NCBI GenBank assembly: GCA_030040815.1
Contig: JASHSZ010000448.1
Coordinates: 1 to 24,450 of the forward strand
DNA length: 24,450 nt
DNA from: Streptosporangiaceae bacterium
GTDB lineage: Bacteria > Actinomycetota > Actinomycetes > Streptosporangiales > Streptosporangiaceae
Direction: 5' to 3'
Below the pieces are notes generated by a model. The model was not told where the DNA came from and ran no database searches. It saw only the letters and a list, made by a program, of their open reading frames with translations. Each line of letters opens with the position of its first letter. Position 1 is the first letter of the stretch. The translations under genes and the position numbers were made by a program. Of the stretch, positions 14,025 through 23,875 are shown piece after piece.

Positions 14025-14911
14025 ACACCGCCGTCGTGGCAGCAGGCGTGCTCGTCGGGCTCGGCATTTTCCTGGTGCTCAGGGAACTGGTGCCCGCCGG
14101 TGCGAGGCTCGACGCTGCGCTCGCGAGGCTCGCCACCGGTCGCGAGGAGCCGACGCGGGGGGCAGCTACGGACGGGCAAACGCTAGGCCTACGCCTGGGT
14201 CGGCAGCTGCACAGCGCCGCGCCGTGGCTGCCCGTACCCGTTGCCGACCTGGCCCTGCTCGGCCAGGAGCCCGGTAGCTGGCTGGCCAGCAAGATCACGT
14301 GTGGGCTGATCGGCCTCGCCCTCCCGCCGCTGCTATCCGCGCTCGGCGTGCTGGTTCACGTGCGGCTGCCATGGTCCATCCCCGCCCTCGTGAGCCTGGC
14401 GCTCGGTGTCGCATTCTTCTTCGCACCCGACCTCGTCACCAGGGTCAACGCGGCCGAGAAACGCGCCGACTTCCGGCACGCGCTGAGCAGCTACCTCGAC
14501 TTGGTGAGCCTCGAACGGGGGGCCGGTGCCGGTCCGACCGAAGCGCTGGAGGCGGCCGCGCAGATTGGTGGCGGCTGGGCCTTCGAACGGATTGCTGGCG
14601 CGCTGGACGCGGCGCGAGCGATCGGCCGCCCGCCCTGGGCAGGTCTGGCGGATCTCGGCCAGCAGACCGGAGTCACCGAACTCGGGAGCCTCGCTGATAT
14701 AGCCGGAGTGGCAGGTGAGGAGGGCGGCCGGGTCATGGACACCCTGGGCGCGCTGGCGGAATCCATGCGCACTGCAGCCAGGGCGGCAACGCGAGCCAAG
14801 GCAGGGTCGCAGAGCACCACCATGGTCGTGCCCATCGCGATGCTCGCGATCGGCTTCCTGCTGCTGCTCGCTTTCCCCATCCTTTATCGGTCGTTCCACG
14901 GCGGCACGTAG
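14021..14911 (+). CDS. tadC: Type II secretion F-like platform protein TadC
   Basis: 296 residues from GTG 14021 in a GTGA overlap with tadB. An N-terminal helix (VVAAGVLVGLGIFLVLRELV) is followed by a paired hydrophobic region at about 93-140 (CGLIGLALPPLLSALGVLVH; LVSLALGVAFFFAPDLV). The F domain includes RADFRHALSSYLDLVSLERG, then GGGWAFERIAGALDAAR and ELGSLADIAGVAGEEGGRVM with RAKAGSQSTTMVVPIAML. A last helix carries FLLLLAFPILYRSF. It is the second platform subunit of the Tad system. A gap of about 36 bases, with its own ribosome site, separates it from the pilin gene, which would allow the pilin to be translated at a higher rate. Confidence 0.92.
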   Translation: MNTAVVAAGVLVGLGIFLVLRELVPAGARLDAALARLATGREEPTRGAATDGQTLGLRLGRQLHSAAPWLPVPVADLALLGQEPGSWLASKITCGLIGLALPPLLSALGVLVHVRLPWSIPALVSLALGVAFFFAPDLVTRVNAAEKRADFRHALSSYLDLVSLERGAGAGPTEALEAAAQIGGGWAFERIAGALDAARAIGRPPWAGLADLGQQTGVTELGSLADIAGVAGEEGGRVMDTLGALAESMRTAARAATRAKAGSQSTTMVVPIAMLAIGFLLLLAFPILYRSFHGGT

Positions 14912-14947
14912 ATGTCTTCGTGCTCTAGGAAAACGGAGGAACCTGTC

Positions 14948-15151
14948 ATGTTCGACACTTCATGGGCCGCGGTCCGCTACCTGGTCGGCCGCGTGCAGGA
15001 ACGCATCAGGGCCGCATGCGCGGGTAACCCCGAGTCGGGAGCGCTCACCCTTGAGTGGATCATCATCGCAGCGGCGATCGCGCTCGCTGCGGTCGGTGCG
15101 GTGTTCGTCTTCGGCAACGAGGTGACGAAGTACACGAACAAGCTGCCCTGA
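14948..15151 (+). CDS. Flp-type pilin, major subunit candidate
   Basis: 67 residues from ATG 14948, with a strong GGAGGA at 14935-14940, 7 bases upstream; the earlier ATG at 14912 is in frame but has no such site. The sequence has a 35-residue basic leader ending ESG, then ALTLEWIIIAAAIALAAVGA and a short tail GNEVTKYTNKLP. Cleavage between Gly and Ala by a prepilin peptidase would put Glu at +5, the hallmark of type IV and Flp pilins. The mature protein would be about 32 residues, nearly all one hydrophobic helix. No prepilin peptidase gene is in the window. Position after tadC is the usual place for the pilin in actinobacterial Tad operons. Confidence 0.85.
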   Translation: MFDTSWAAVRYLVGRVQERIRAACAGNPESGALTLEWIIIAAAIALAAVGAVFVFGNEVTKYTNKLP

Positions 15152-15535
15152 ATGGTGCGCTGGCGAGACCGCGGGGACGCCGGGGCGCTGACGCTTAGTT
15201 ACGTCATCGTGTTCCCGGTGATTCTTCTCGTCATCCTGGTCATCGTGCAGGCGTCCCTGTACTACATGGCGCACAACCTGGCGCTCGCGGCTGCGCGCCA
15301 GGGCGCCGACGCGGCGCGTGCGTACAACTCGACCGACGGGGCTGGCTCGGCCGCGGCGCTGGCACTGATCAGCCAGGACGGCTCGGGGATGCTGGCGCGA
15401 GCTGACGCGGTCGCGACCAGAGCCGGCCCGACTGTCACAGTGACGGTGACCGGCCAGGCCTGGTCAGTGCTGCCTGGGCTGCCCACAACGGTCAGCGAGA
15501 CTGTGCAGGAGCCGATCGAGCGATTTGTGCCCTAG
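15152..15535 (+). CDS. TadE-like pilin-related protein (first copy)
   Basis: 127 residues, the ATG directly following the stop of the pilin gene. A short basic lead (MVRWRDRGDAG) precedes ALTLSYVIVFPVILLVILVI, one hydrophobic helix, then an extracytoplasmic domain with NLALAAARQGADAARAYNST, a common TadE feature. The processing-site context G-ALTL is the same as in the pilin, but position +5 is Ser, not Glu. TadE-like pseudopilins are minor pilus components or initiators. It ends with a beta-rich segment (TVTVTVTGQAWSVLPGLP). No cysteine pair is seen. Confidence 0.85.
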   Translation: MVRWRDRGDAGALTLSYVIVFPVILLVILVIVQASLYYMAHNLALAAARQGADAARAYNSTDGAGSAAALALISQDGSGMLARADAVATRAGPTVTVTVTGQAWSVLPGLPTTVSETVQEPIERFVP

Positions 15536-15595
15536 TGGCCGCGCACCGGCAGCTCGCTACGGACTCCACAGCTCCGCGGCACACGGAGGTAACCA

Positions 15596-16045
15596 GTGTT
15601 TCTAGCAGGCCGACCGGACCGCGAGGCAGGCAACGCAGCGCTGGAACTCGTCATCCTCGGGCCGGCGCTGCTGTTCCTCATCGGCCTCATCATCGCCCTT
15701 GGCCGCGTCTCGACCGCGCAGAATGCGGTATCCGACGCGGCCCAGGATGCGGCGAGACAGGCGTCGCTCCAGCTCAGCCCCGCCGCCGCGGTGGCAGCCG
15801 GTCAGGCCAGCGCGCAGGCTGCCTTGGCGCAGGATGGTCTGCACTGCGATCCGCAGGTAACCGTCAACCCCTACGGCGGCAACGGCCTCCGTGGCTTCCA
15901 GGCGCAGGTCGGGCAGCCTGCTGCCGTGTCCGCCACCGTGACATGCACCGTGTCGCTGGCGCAGATCATCGTGCCTGGTCTGCCCGGCAGCCAGACGATC
16001 CGCGAGACGTTTACGTCGCCGCTCGACCCCTATCGGGAGAGGTGA
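15596..16045 (+). CDS. TadE-like pilin-related protein (second copy)
   Basis: 149 residues from GTG 15596, with GGAGG six bases upstream. The lead MFLAGRPDREAG precedes NAALELVILGPALLFLIGLI. Cleavage after Gly would place Glu at +5. The extracytoplasmic part has AQNAVSDAAQDAARQASLQL, typical of TadE, and a domain with two Cys (LHCDPQVTVNPYGG and SATVTCTVSLAQ) that could form a disulfide, then IIVPGLPGSQTIRETFTSPL. It follows the first TadE-like gene after 60 bases. It is probably a minor pilin partner of the Flp fibre. Confidence 0.85.
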   Translation: MFLAGRPDREAGNAALELVILGPALLFLIGLIIALGRVSTAQNAVSDAAQDAARQASLQLSPAAAVAAGQASAQAALAQDGLHCDPQVTVNPYGGNGLRGFQAQVGQPAAVSATVTCTVSLAQIIVPGLPGSQTIRETFTSPLDPYRER

Positions 16046-16052
16046 ACCCGCC

Positions 16053-16526
16053 GTGCCGCGCTCCTGCCGGTCACCGAGGAATCCGCGCCGGATCCATCGG
16101 CATGCGTCGTGGTGGCAAGACGAGCGCGGCGCGCTCACGCTGTTCGTGGCGATCCTGTTTCCGGCGCTGCTCGCCTTCGCCGGGCTGGTCCTGGACGGGG
16201 GCACGAAGCTGGACAACTACGAGAAAGCCTCGACCTACGCAGCGGAGGCGGCCCGCGCCGGAGCCGGCCAGGTCAACCAGTCGGAGGCCTACAGCAGCGC
16301 GACGTTCGTCGTCGACGAGCCCGAGGCGATCGCGGCCGCTCGGGCGTATCTCGCCGCCGCGGGCGTCGCCGGCACCGTGACCGCTGTCGGGAACGACGCC
16401 ATCCGGGTCACCGTGACGATCACGACGCCTACCAAGATCCTCTCGATCATCGGCATCGACACCGTGACGTCAACGAGCACCGCGACCGCGTCGCTGATCT
16501 CCGGTGTTACCGGCGCGGGGACCTGA
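16053..16526 (+). CDS. TadG-like pilus assembly protein
   Basis: 157 residues from GTG 16053, with GGGAGAGG upstream inside the end of the preceding gene. A basic lead ends QDERG, then ALTLFVAILFPALLAFAGLV and LDGG, the TadG-type transmembrane start (LDGG is characteristic of TadG/Flp-assembly proteins). KLDNYEKASTYAAEAARAGA follows, then an extracytoplasmic beta-rich domain with many Thr/Val (IRVTVTITTPTKILSIIGID). Like the first TadE copy it has G-ALTL but no Glu at +5 (Phe). It is far shorter than proteobacterial TadG, as usual in actinomycetes, and lacks the von Willebrand-type extension. It is the last gene of the operon. Confidence 0.8.
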   Translation: MPRSCRSPRNPRRIHRHASWWQDERGALTLFVAILFPALLAFAGLVLDGGTKLDNYEKASTYAAEAARAGAGQVNQSEAYSSATFVVDEPEAIAAARAYLAAAGVAGTVTAVGNDAIRVTVTITTPTKILSIIGIDTVTSTSTATASLISGVTGAGT

Positions 16527-16610
16527 CGCACGGCCGCGCGGCAGGCAGCCCGTTCCCTGATCCTGGGCCGGTACACCCTGGAGCGGCGCGGGTAAGGGGA
16601 GTGATGACAC

Positions 16611-16650
16611 CAGGTCGGCTCGGGGCGAGACAGGTCGGCTCGGGGCGAGA
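16611..16650 (+). repeat. Perfect tandem duplication of a 20-base unit
   Basis: Positions 16611-16630 and 16631-16650 are identical (unit begins CAGGTCGGCT and ends CGGGGCGAGA). It sits at the edge of the decayed GH15-like fragment. It is probably a recent slippage or duplication in non-coding DNA. Confidence 0.9.
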
Positions 16651-16900
16651 AAGGCGCCGGGGGCGAACTCGTCCTCCGTGAGCTCCTCCGCAATCCCCAG
16701 CACGGTGGCACGGACTCGGTCGTCATCGGGCGGGAGGAACCCGACCAGTCTCCTCCGATGCCATACATAATCTGCAGGTCGGTCTCCTCCCCGACCAGGT
16801 CGGCGAGGAAGTAGATGAAGTCGTAGCCTCCCGGTCCAGGCCCAGGGTGTGCGGGCCCCACAGCATGAACGTCGAATCCAGCAGCCAGGTGCACACTCAC
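16651..16900 (-). pseudogene. Decayed fragment of a GH15 glucoamylase-like gene
   Basis: On the minus strand two GH15 signatures are readable in different frames. Near 16800 one frame gives TDLQIMYGIGG, matching the conserved LQIMYGIdG of bacterial GH15 glucan or trehalose glucosidases. From 16739 downwards another frame gives FLPPDDDRVRATVLGIAEEL then TEDEF, matching FLPPDDPRVRAT...AIE.ELT.DG. In an intact enzyme of about 600 residues these lie far apart; here only some tens of bases separate them. So the gene has lost most of its length by deletion and is frameshifted. No function is expected. It shows that this gap between the Tad operon and the O-demethylase gene is a site of gene loss. 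Confidence 0.65.
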
Positions 16901-18550
<1,650 letters not shown>

Positions 18551-18597
18551 TTCTCCAGGCAGGGACGCTGCGGCGCGGGCTCGCGGGAAGGAGACCG

Positions 18598-18927
18598 ATG
18601 GAGTTACCCGCCGAGCCCGCGGTGACCGAGGGCGCCGAGCACACCGACGGCGCGGATCGCGGCGACAGCGCGCAGGCCGCACCCAGGACCGATGCTGGCA
18701 CCGTTGTGATCGTCACGCGCACGAACCCGCTGTACGGGCACGACGCTCCGCTCATTCGCGTGGCCGCGGTCGGCCAGCCGGATCCGGTGACCGCCGCCAT
18801 CGCCGGCTCCATCACGGAGTCGGGCAGCGTCTACCTGGAACTGCCGGATGGCCGGCTGACGGTCGTGCTCGACGTCGAGGGCATGACGTGGGTTCCGCGA
18901 GCCCGCGACGAGGGCATCCGCGGCTAG
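18598..18927 (+). CDS. Small hypothetical protein following the LigM-like gene
   Basis: 109 residues from ATG 18598, with GGAAGGAGA directly upstream, a strong ribosome site. The first 30 residues are acidic and likely disordered. The rest reads as a compact beta-rich domain: GTVVIVTRTNPLYGHDAPLI, VAAVGQPDPVTAAIAGSITE and SGSVYLELPDGRLTVVLDVE, ending in TWVPRARDEG. There are no membrane segments and no cysteines. I do not recognise the family. Spacing and ribosome site suggest co-transcription with the O-demethylase gene; a binding or chaperone role is only a guess. Its stop codon lies inside the left arm of a bidirectional terminator. Confidence 0.7.
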   Translation: MELPAEPAVTEGAEHTDGADRGDSAQAAPRTDAGTVVIVTRTNPLYGHDAPLIRVAAVGQPDPVTAAIAGSITESGSVYLELPDGRLTVVLDVEGMTWVPRARDEGIRG

Positions 18928-18961
18928 CGAGGCTGGTCGGCCTGACCGGGCCTAGCCGCGG
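18918..18961. terminator. Bidirectional terminator between convergent genes, both stop codons inside the stem
   Basis: CCGCGGCTAG (18918-18927) and CTAGCCGCGG (18952-18961) are a perfect 10-base inverted repeat. An inner stem CTGGTC/GACCGG with one G-T pair fills much of the 24-base space between. The plus-strand gene ends in the left arm with GGC TAG, and the minus-strand FkbM gene ends in the right arm with GGC TAG. There is no T run, so termination would be of the stem-only type common in actinomycetes. Confidence 0.65.
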
Positions 18962-19698
18962 CCGGCAGCGGGCAGTGGGTCCGGCCTGAACAGGTAATTG
19001 CGCCGGTCCTCGGTGACCTGGCTGGTCTCCTGCCAGCCGTGCTGCCAGGTGTACATGGCGTAGCCACGCTCAACGAGCCAGCCGGTGAGATCCAGCGGAG
19101 CGTAGTCGTAGCGAGCGGTGTGCCGTGCCTCGACTTCCACCAGGATCGCCGGCCGGAACTCCTTGATCGTGCGCTCGCCGCCCTGCAGGACGTGAAGCTC
19201 GCCACCTTCCGTATCGATCTTGATGAAGTCCAGCCGCGTGACGCCGGATCGCTCGATCAGCGCATCCATGGTGTCGACCGCGACGGGAACCTCCTCGTGA
19301 GAGGCGAACTCAACGTTCGGGCCGAGTCCGGTAGCCCGCCCGGCGAGGAAGGACCGGCCGGTCACGTGCAGGTATCGGCCGCTAGGCACGCTCATCAAGC
19401 CCGACCCGGCCTCCGCGCCGAGCGCGAGAGCGTGGTAGCGCACGTTCGCGCACGCATGGCTGCCCAGGAACCGACGCCACGCCGGGTGCGCGAACGTCAG
19501 GGGCTCGATGCTATGCACCTCTCCGGAGGGCCCGGCGAGCTGGGACAGGGCCAGGCTGTACAGCCCGGCGGCAGCGCCGACGTCGAGGCAGACGCTGCCC
19601 GGCCCGACCAGGCTCGACAGCCCCAGCAACTCCGACTCCACGTACGGCGTCATCCGGGCGAGCAGCATGACAGCGGCGTTGGTCATTCTCGCCCGCAT
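18952..19698 (-). CDS. FkbM family SAM-dependent methyltransferase
   Basis: 248 residues from ATG 19698, with AAAGGAA about 8 bases upstream. Motif I is VCLDVGAAAGLYSLALSQLA (about 35-54). An acidic loop HSIEPL follows, then NVRYHALALGAEAG. The FkbM hallmark LDFIKIDTEGGELHVLQGGE is near 155-175, and a late segment reads PAILVEVEARHTARYD. FkbM-type enzymes usually methylate hydroxyl groups of small molecules or sugars; the substrate here cannot be told. It is a single gene, convergent with the O-demethylase pair and ending at the shared stem-loop. There is no biosynthetic cluster around it. Confidence 0.88.
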   Translation of the reverse strand: MRARMTNAAVMLLARMTPYVESELLGLSSLVGPGSVCLDVGAAAGLYSLALSQLAGPSGEVHSIEPLTFAHPAWRRFLGSHACANVRYHALALGAEAGSGLMSVPSGRYLHVTGRSFLAGRATGLGPNVEFASHEEVPVAVDTMDALIERSGVTRLDFIKIDTEGGELHVLQGGERTIKEFRPAILVEVEARHTARYDYAPLDLTGWLVERGYAMYTWQHGWQETSQVTEDRRNYLFRPDPLPAAGRG

Positions 19699-20232
19699 AC
19701 CAATTTCCTTTCGCGCTGCAGCCGGTCGGCCTGCTCCGAGCCGACAGGCTACCGGCGAACCGCCAGCAACCCGGTCAAATCACCGAACGGCGGCTTGGGG
19801 CACCGACGCCGCACAGCGCCTCGCCCGACCGTGAGCTGTACGTTCGCACCGTCAGGAAGATTATGAACGATACAGCCGCAATCAGAAAACAGTTCGCGAT
19901 GAGTGTTATAACGCCGTGTTATCCGTAGTCGCCGGCCTGACCGGCGTGAGGCGCCCGCCTATGGGGGCCAGTCCGAAGAGCAGGCATCCGCAACTGGCGG
20001 CAACCCGGCTGCCGAGTCCGCCCGGCGGCTGACGGCTGCCCGCCGAACAGGTAGATCTCCAGGTCATACCACCGGCACACGGCGCCGAAGCCGATGACCA
20101 GCCCGACTTTCAGTGCCTAGGCAGCCTGCTCCGCCCACGCCCCGCGGCATACCGAGACCGTTCCCGACCCGTCCCCGATCTCGGCCTTAGGATCAACCCA
20201 GGGATGCGTGCATCGGACTTTAGGCCGAAATG
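19699..20232. other. Divergent intergenic region with a possible decayed membrane-protein fragment
   Basis: The part near 19855-19925 is AT-rich and likely holds promoters. From 20113 down to 19919 on the minus strand a frame reads LKVGLVIGFGAVCRWYDLEI then YLFGG before degenerating. It faintly resembles the first helix of MHS-type MFS transporters (..G...EWYDF.IYG), but an in-frame TAG lies just upstream and there is no start. I treat it as a doubtful remnant. Confidence 0.3.
19903..19922. repeat. Direct heptamer repeat GTGTTAT-aacgcc-GTGTTAT
   Basis: Two identical 7-base units start 13 bases apart in the AT-rich part of the divergent region between the FkbM and monooxygenase genes. Spacing near one helical turn and the position suggest a possible regulator site. 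No protein can be named. Confidence 0.35.
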
Positions 20233-20253
20233 GCGCAGCTCCGAGAGCTGCGC
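20233..20253 (+). promoter_or_regulatory. Perfect 9-base stem-loop in the leader of the monooxygenase gene
   Basis: GCGCAGCTC and GAGCTGCGC are exact inverted repeats with a CGA loop, 44 bases before the TTG start. There is no T tract, so it is more likely an operator or an RNA structure affecting message stability or translation than a terminator. Confidence 0.5.
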
Positions 20254-20284
20254 GTGTCGCCAGCCGCAGTGACCGTCAGAGCGC

Positions 20285-20291
20285 GAGGGAG
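20285..20291 (+). promoter_or_regulatory. Shine-Dalgarno that selects the TTG start of the monooxygenase
   Basis: GAGGGAG at 20285-20291 lies 6 bases before TTG 20298. The protein then begins LPHRVVIVGAGFGG, placing the FAD-binding strand at the very N-terminus, as in the family. The upstream ATG at 20208 would add 30 residues of poor quality that run through the stem-loop. Confidence 0.6.
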
Positions 20292-20297
20292 TACCCA

Positions 20298-21772
<1,475 letters not shown>

Positions 21773-21776
<4 letters not shown>

Positions 21777-22699
21777 CGGGCCGCCGCGCGCACCGAGGGC
21801 TGCGCGTGCCGCCTGCGGTCCTGCGCGCCGGGGTCCGGCAGCTTGGCAGGCGCTGCCTTGACCCGGCGCTGCCGTGGCCGGTGCAGCGTGCCCGGCTCGA
21901 CCGGCTCGCCGGGGCAGCCCTGCTGCCACGCGGCACGTCGATAGCCGAGCAGACCATCGGCGGGGTCCGCGCGGAGGTCGTGTCTGCCAGGACCGCCGCC
22001 TCGCAGCGCACCGTGGTGCATTTCCACGGCGGCGGCTACTGCGTGGGCTCGGCCCGGACGGCCCGGTCGTGGGCGGCCCAGCTGAGCGCCCGGGCGGGCT
22101 GCCGCGTGGTGCTGCCTGAATACCGGCTGGCACCCGAGAATCCCTATCCAGCCGGACTCAACGACGCCCGCGCGGTGCTCGCGGTTCTGCTCGGCGCCGC
22201 CAAGCCGGGCTCGTTGCTGGTGTCGGGCGACTCGGCTGGTGCCGGACTCGCGCTGGCCGTGCTGCTGTCGCGCCGGGACGACGGTGCGGAGCAGCCCGCC
22301 GGCTGCATCCTGTTGTCCCCCTGGCTCGATCTCGCCCGCGACCGCCGGGCCGTGCCAGATCTGGTGCGCCGGGATGTGCTGCTGACACCCGACTGGCTCG
22401 ACGCGTGCGCCCGCGCCTACGCAGACGCGGCGGCCTGGTCCGACGGCCTGATCTCGCCAGGGCGTGCAGACCATGGCAGGCTGCCGCCGCTGCTGATCCA
22501 GGCCGGCGCCGACGACCTGCTCGCCCCAGAGGCCGGGTCGCTGGCCGCGAGCGCCGCCGCGGCCGGGGTTGACGTGACGTACACCACGTGGCCGGGCCTA
22601 TGGCACGACTTCCCGCTGCAGGCCGGCCTGCTCACTGCCGCCGACAGCGCGGTGGCGCAGGCCGCCTGGTTTGTCCGGCGGGTGACAGCCGGTTCGTGA
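21773..22699 (+). CDS. Alpha/beta hydrolase, hormone-sensitive-lipase (family IV) type esterase
   Basis: 308 residues. The ATG lies in an ATGA overlap with the monooxygenase stop. The oxyanion motif is HFHGGGYCVGSA (His85-Gly88), followed by VVLPEYRLAPENPYPAGLND, the classic HSL segment. The nucleophile is in SGDSAGAGLAL (Ser154). LLSPWLDLA follows. The acid is in GADDLLAPEA (Asp247 or 248) and the base in LWHDFPL (His278). All triad elements are present. The family cleaves short- to medium-chain esters. The coupling to a Baeyer-Villiger monooxygenase gene suggests hydrolysis of the ester or lactone it makes, a known pairing in ketone degradation. The first 50 residues form the expected cap region. 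No signal peptide. Confidence 0.92.
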
Positions 22700-22836
22700 C
22701 GGACCGCAGGTCCGGCCAGGTCTCCGCCGGCGATCCCGCTTACACCGTCGGACCGCAGCGGGAGCGGCTCGCGGCAGCCGAGCAAGCCGTCGGCGACGGC
22801 GACGGGGCGGCAATCGCTGCGGCGCCCGCGCGTTGA
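22696..22836 (+). CDS. Small hypothetical ORF overlapping the esterase stop
   Basis: 46 residues from GTG 22696 in a GTGA overlap with the stop of the esterase gene, an arrangement like the other couplings in this operon. The sequence VTDRRSGQVSAGDPAYTVGP then QRERLAAAEQAVGDGDGAAI is hydrophilic, without recognised motifs. It could be a short third gene, a truncated remnant, or chance. No independent ribosome site is obvious. Confidence 0.3.
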   Translation: MTDRRSGQVSAGDPAYTVGPQRERLAAAEQAVGDGDGAAIAAAPAR

Positions 22837-23075
22837 CCCAGGGGCGGTTGCCGCAGGGCCTTCGCCCGCCGCCACCTCGCGCGGACTACCGTCCCGGCCA
22901 TGGCTGGCACCACGCTCGTCCGTGGGTGCCCCGCTGGTATCGCCCGAGCGGTAGCAACGGGCCACCCATCATCGCGAGTCGGCTGCTGCTGACTGCCCGG
23001 TGCGTGCCGAACAGCGGCGCGCCGCGGGTGTTGAGCAAGGCAAGCGTGACGGTCTCGCTCAACAGGTGCGCCTCG
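22837..23075. other. Intergenic region with an unassigned minus-strand frame
   Basis: On the minus strand a 58-codon frame from TTG 23062 to TAG 22886 reads TVTLALLNTRGAPLFGTHRA and LAMMGGPLLPLGRY. This looks more protein-like than the other frames here but has no ribosome site and matches no family I know. It directly follows the NTF2/PPOX gene in the same direction, so it may be the remnant of a further operon gene. Confidence 0.25.
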
Positions 23076-23873
23076 TTACGGGTTCGGCGTACGTTGCAGC
23101 AGCATCCGTCCGCCTGGGTCCCGGCCTTCCACCCTGTCGAGGTCGACGACGATCGCGAAGCCGCGGCGGCGGAAGTCCGCTTGCTGCTCGCGCGGGTGGG
23201 AGTTCTCGAAGATCACGGCGCGGGATTCCGGGTCTGCGGCGATGCGCGCCCGCCCGTAGAAGGTATAGGTCGTGCGCCTGGCCGCGTCGTGATAGAACAG
23301 CGTGACTTTCGGCCGGTCCGCGATGTTGGTCGGCAGGCCGCCCTCCGGATCACGCGCCCACAGCGCGAGCTGGTCGTCGGAGTACGCCTGGACCGTGCCG
23401 CGGAACGACAGGTGGATCTGCTCCGCGCCGTCGAGGTAGGCGATCATCATCGGCGTCTGATTGTCGAGTGCGCCGTCGACAGCTGCCTTGATCTGCGGCG
23501 TGAGGCGCAGCGGTTGCGGTTGCAGCGGCGGAGGCCGAAGCGTCTGCTGCTCCACCCGGATGATCGTGTCACCGGTGAATTCGAAGGCAAGCTCTAAACC
23601 ACCGAACGGCGCGTTATCCGGCAGCGTGCCGGTCACCACAATCCGGTCGGCGTCGGTGCGCGGCGGCGACCACCGCACGCCCGCGGCGACGAGCCCTGCC
23701 GTCCGTGGCTCGCTCAGCTGCGCGATGGCGGCCTCTCGCCCGTGCGCTCGGGCGAAGTTGGTCTGCACGAGGATGTCGTCAGCTAGGGCGGGGCCGAGCG
23801 CTCGCGTCACGCTCTCGTCGGCGGAGCCGAGAGCTGCCAGGTACGCTTCGATGGCCGCGGTCCGCTCGGACAC
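23076..23873 (-). CDS. NTF2/SnoaL-like domain fused to a pyridoxamine-phosphate-oxidase-like flavin domain
   Basis: 265 residues from GTG 23873. Residues about 1-115 look NTF2-like: TAAIEAYLAALGSADESVTR, then GREAAIAQLSEPRTAG and GLELAFEFTGDTIIRVEQQT, the final beta sheet with (F)xxdxIxRVe. Residues about 120-262 look like a PPOX-type split-barrel domain: ALDNQTPMMIAYLDGAEQIH, a LWARDPEGGLPTNIADRPKV segment and VTLFYHDAARRTTYTFYGRA, the usual core that binds FMN, F420 or haem. The enzyme presumably acts on a small molecule. It starts 2 bases after the stop of the MDR oxidoreductase gene, so both are co-translated. Which cofactor it uses cannot be told. The fusion is clear from one uninterrupted frame. 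Confidence 0.8.
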   Translation of the reverse strand: MSERTAAIEAYLAALGSADESVTRALGPALADDILVQTNFARAHGREAAIAQLSEPRTAGLVAAGVRWSPPRTDADRIVVTGTLPDNAPFGGLELAFEFTGDTIIRVEQQTLRPPPLQPQPLRLTPQIKAAVDGALDNQTPMMIAYLDGAEQIHLSFRGTVQAYSDDQLALWARDPEGGLPTNIADRPKVTLFYHDAARRTTYTFYGRARIAADPESRAVIFENSHPREQQADFRRRGFAIVVDLDRVEGRDPGGRMLLQRTPNP

Positions 23874-23875
23874 GG

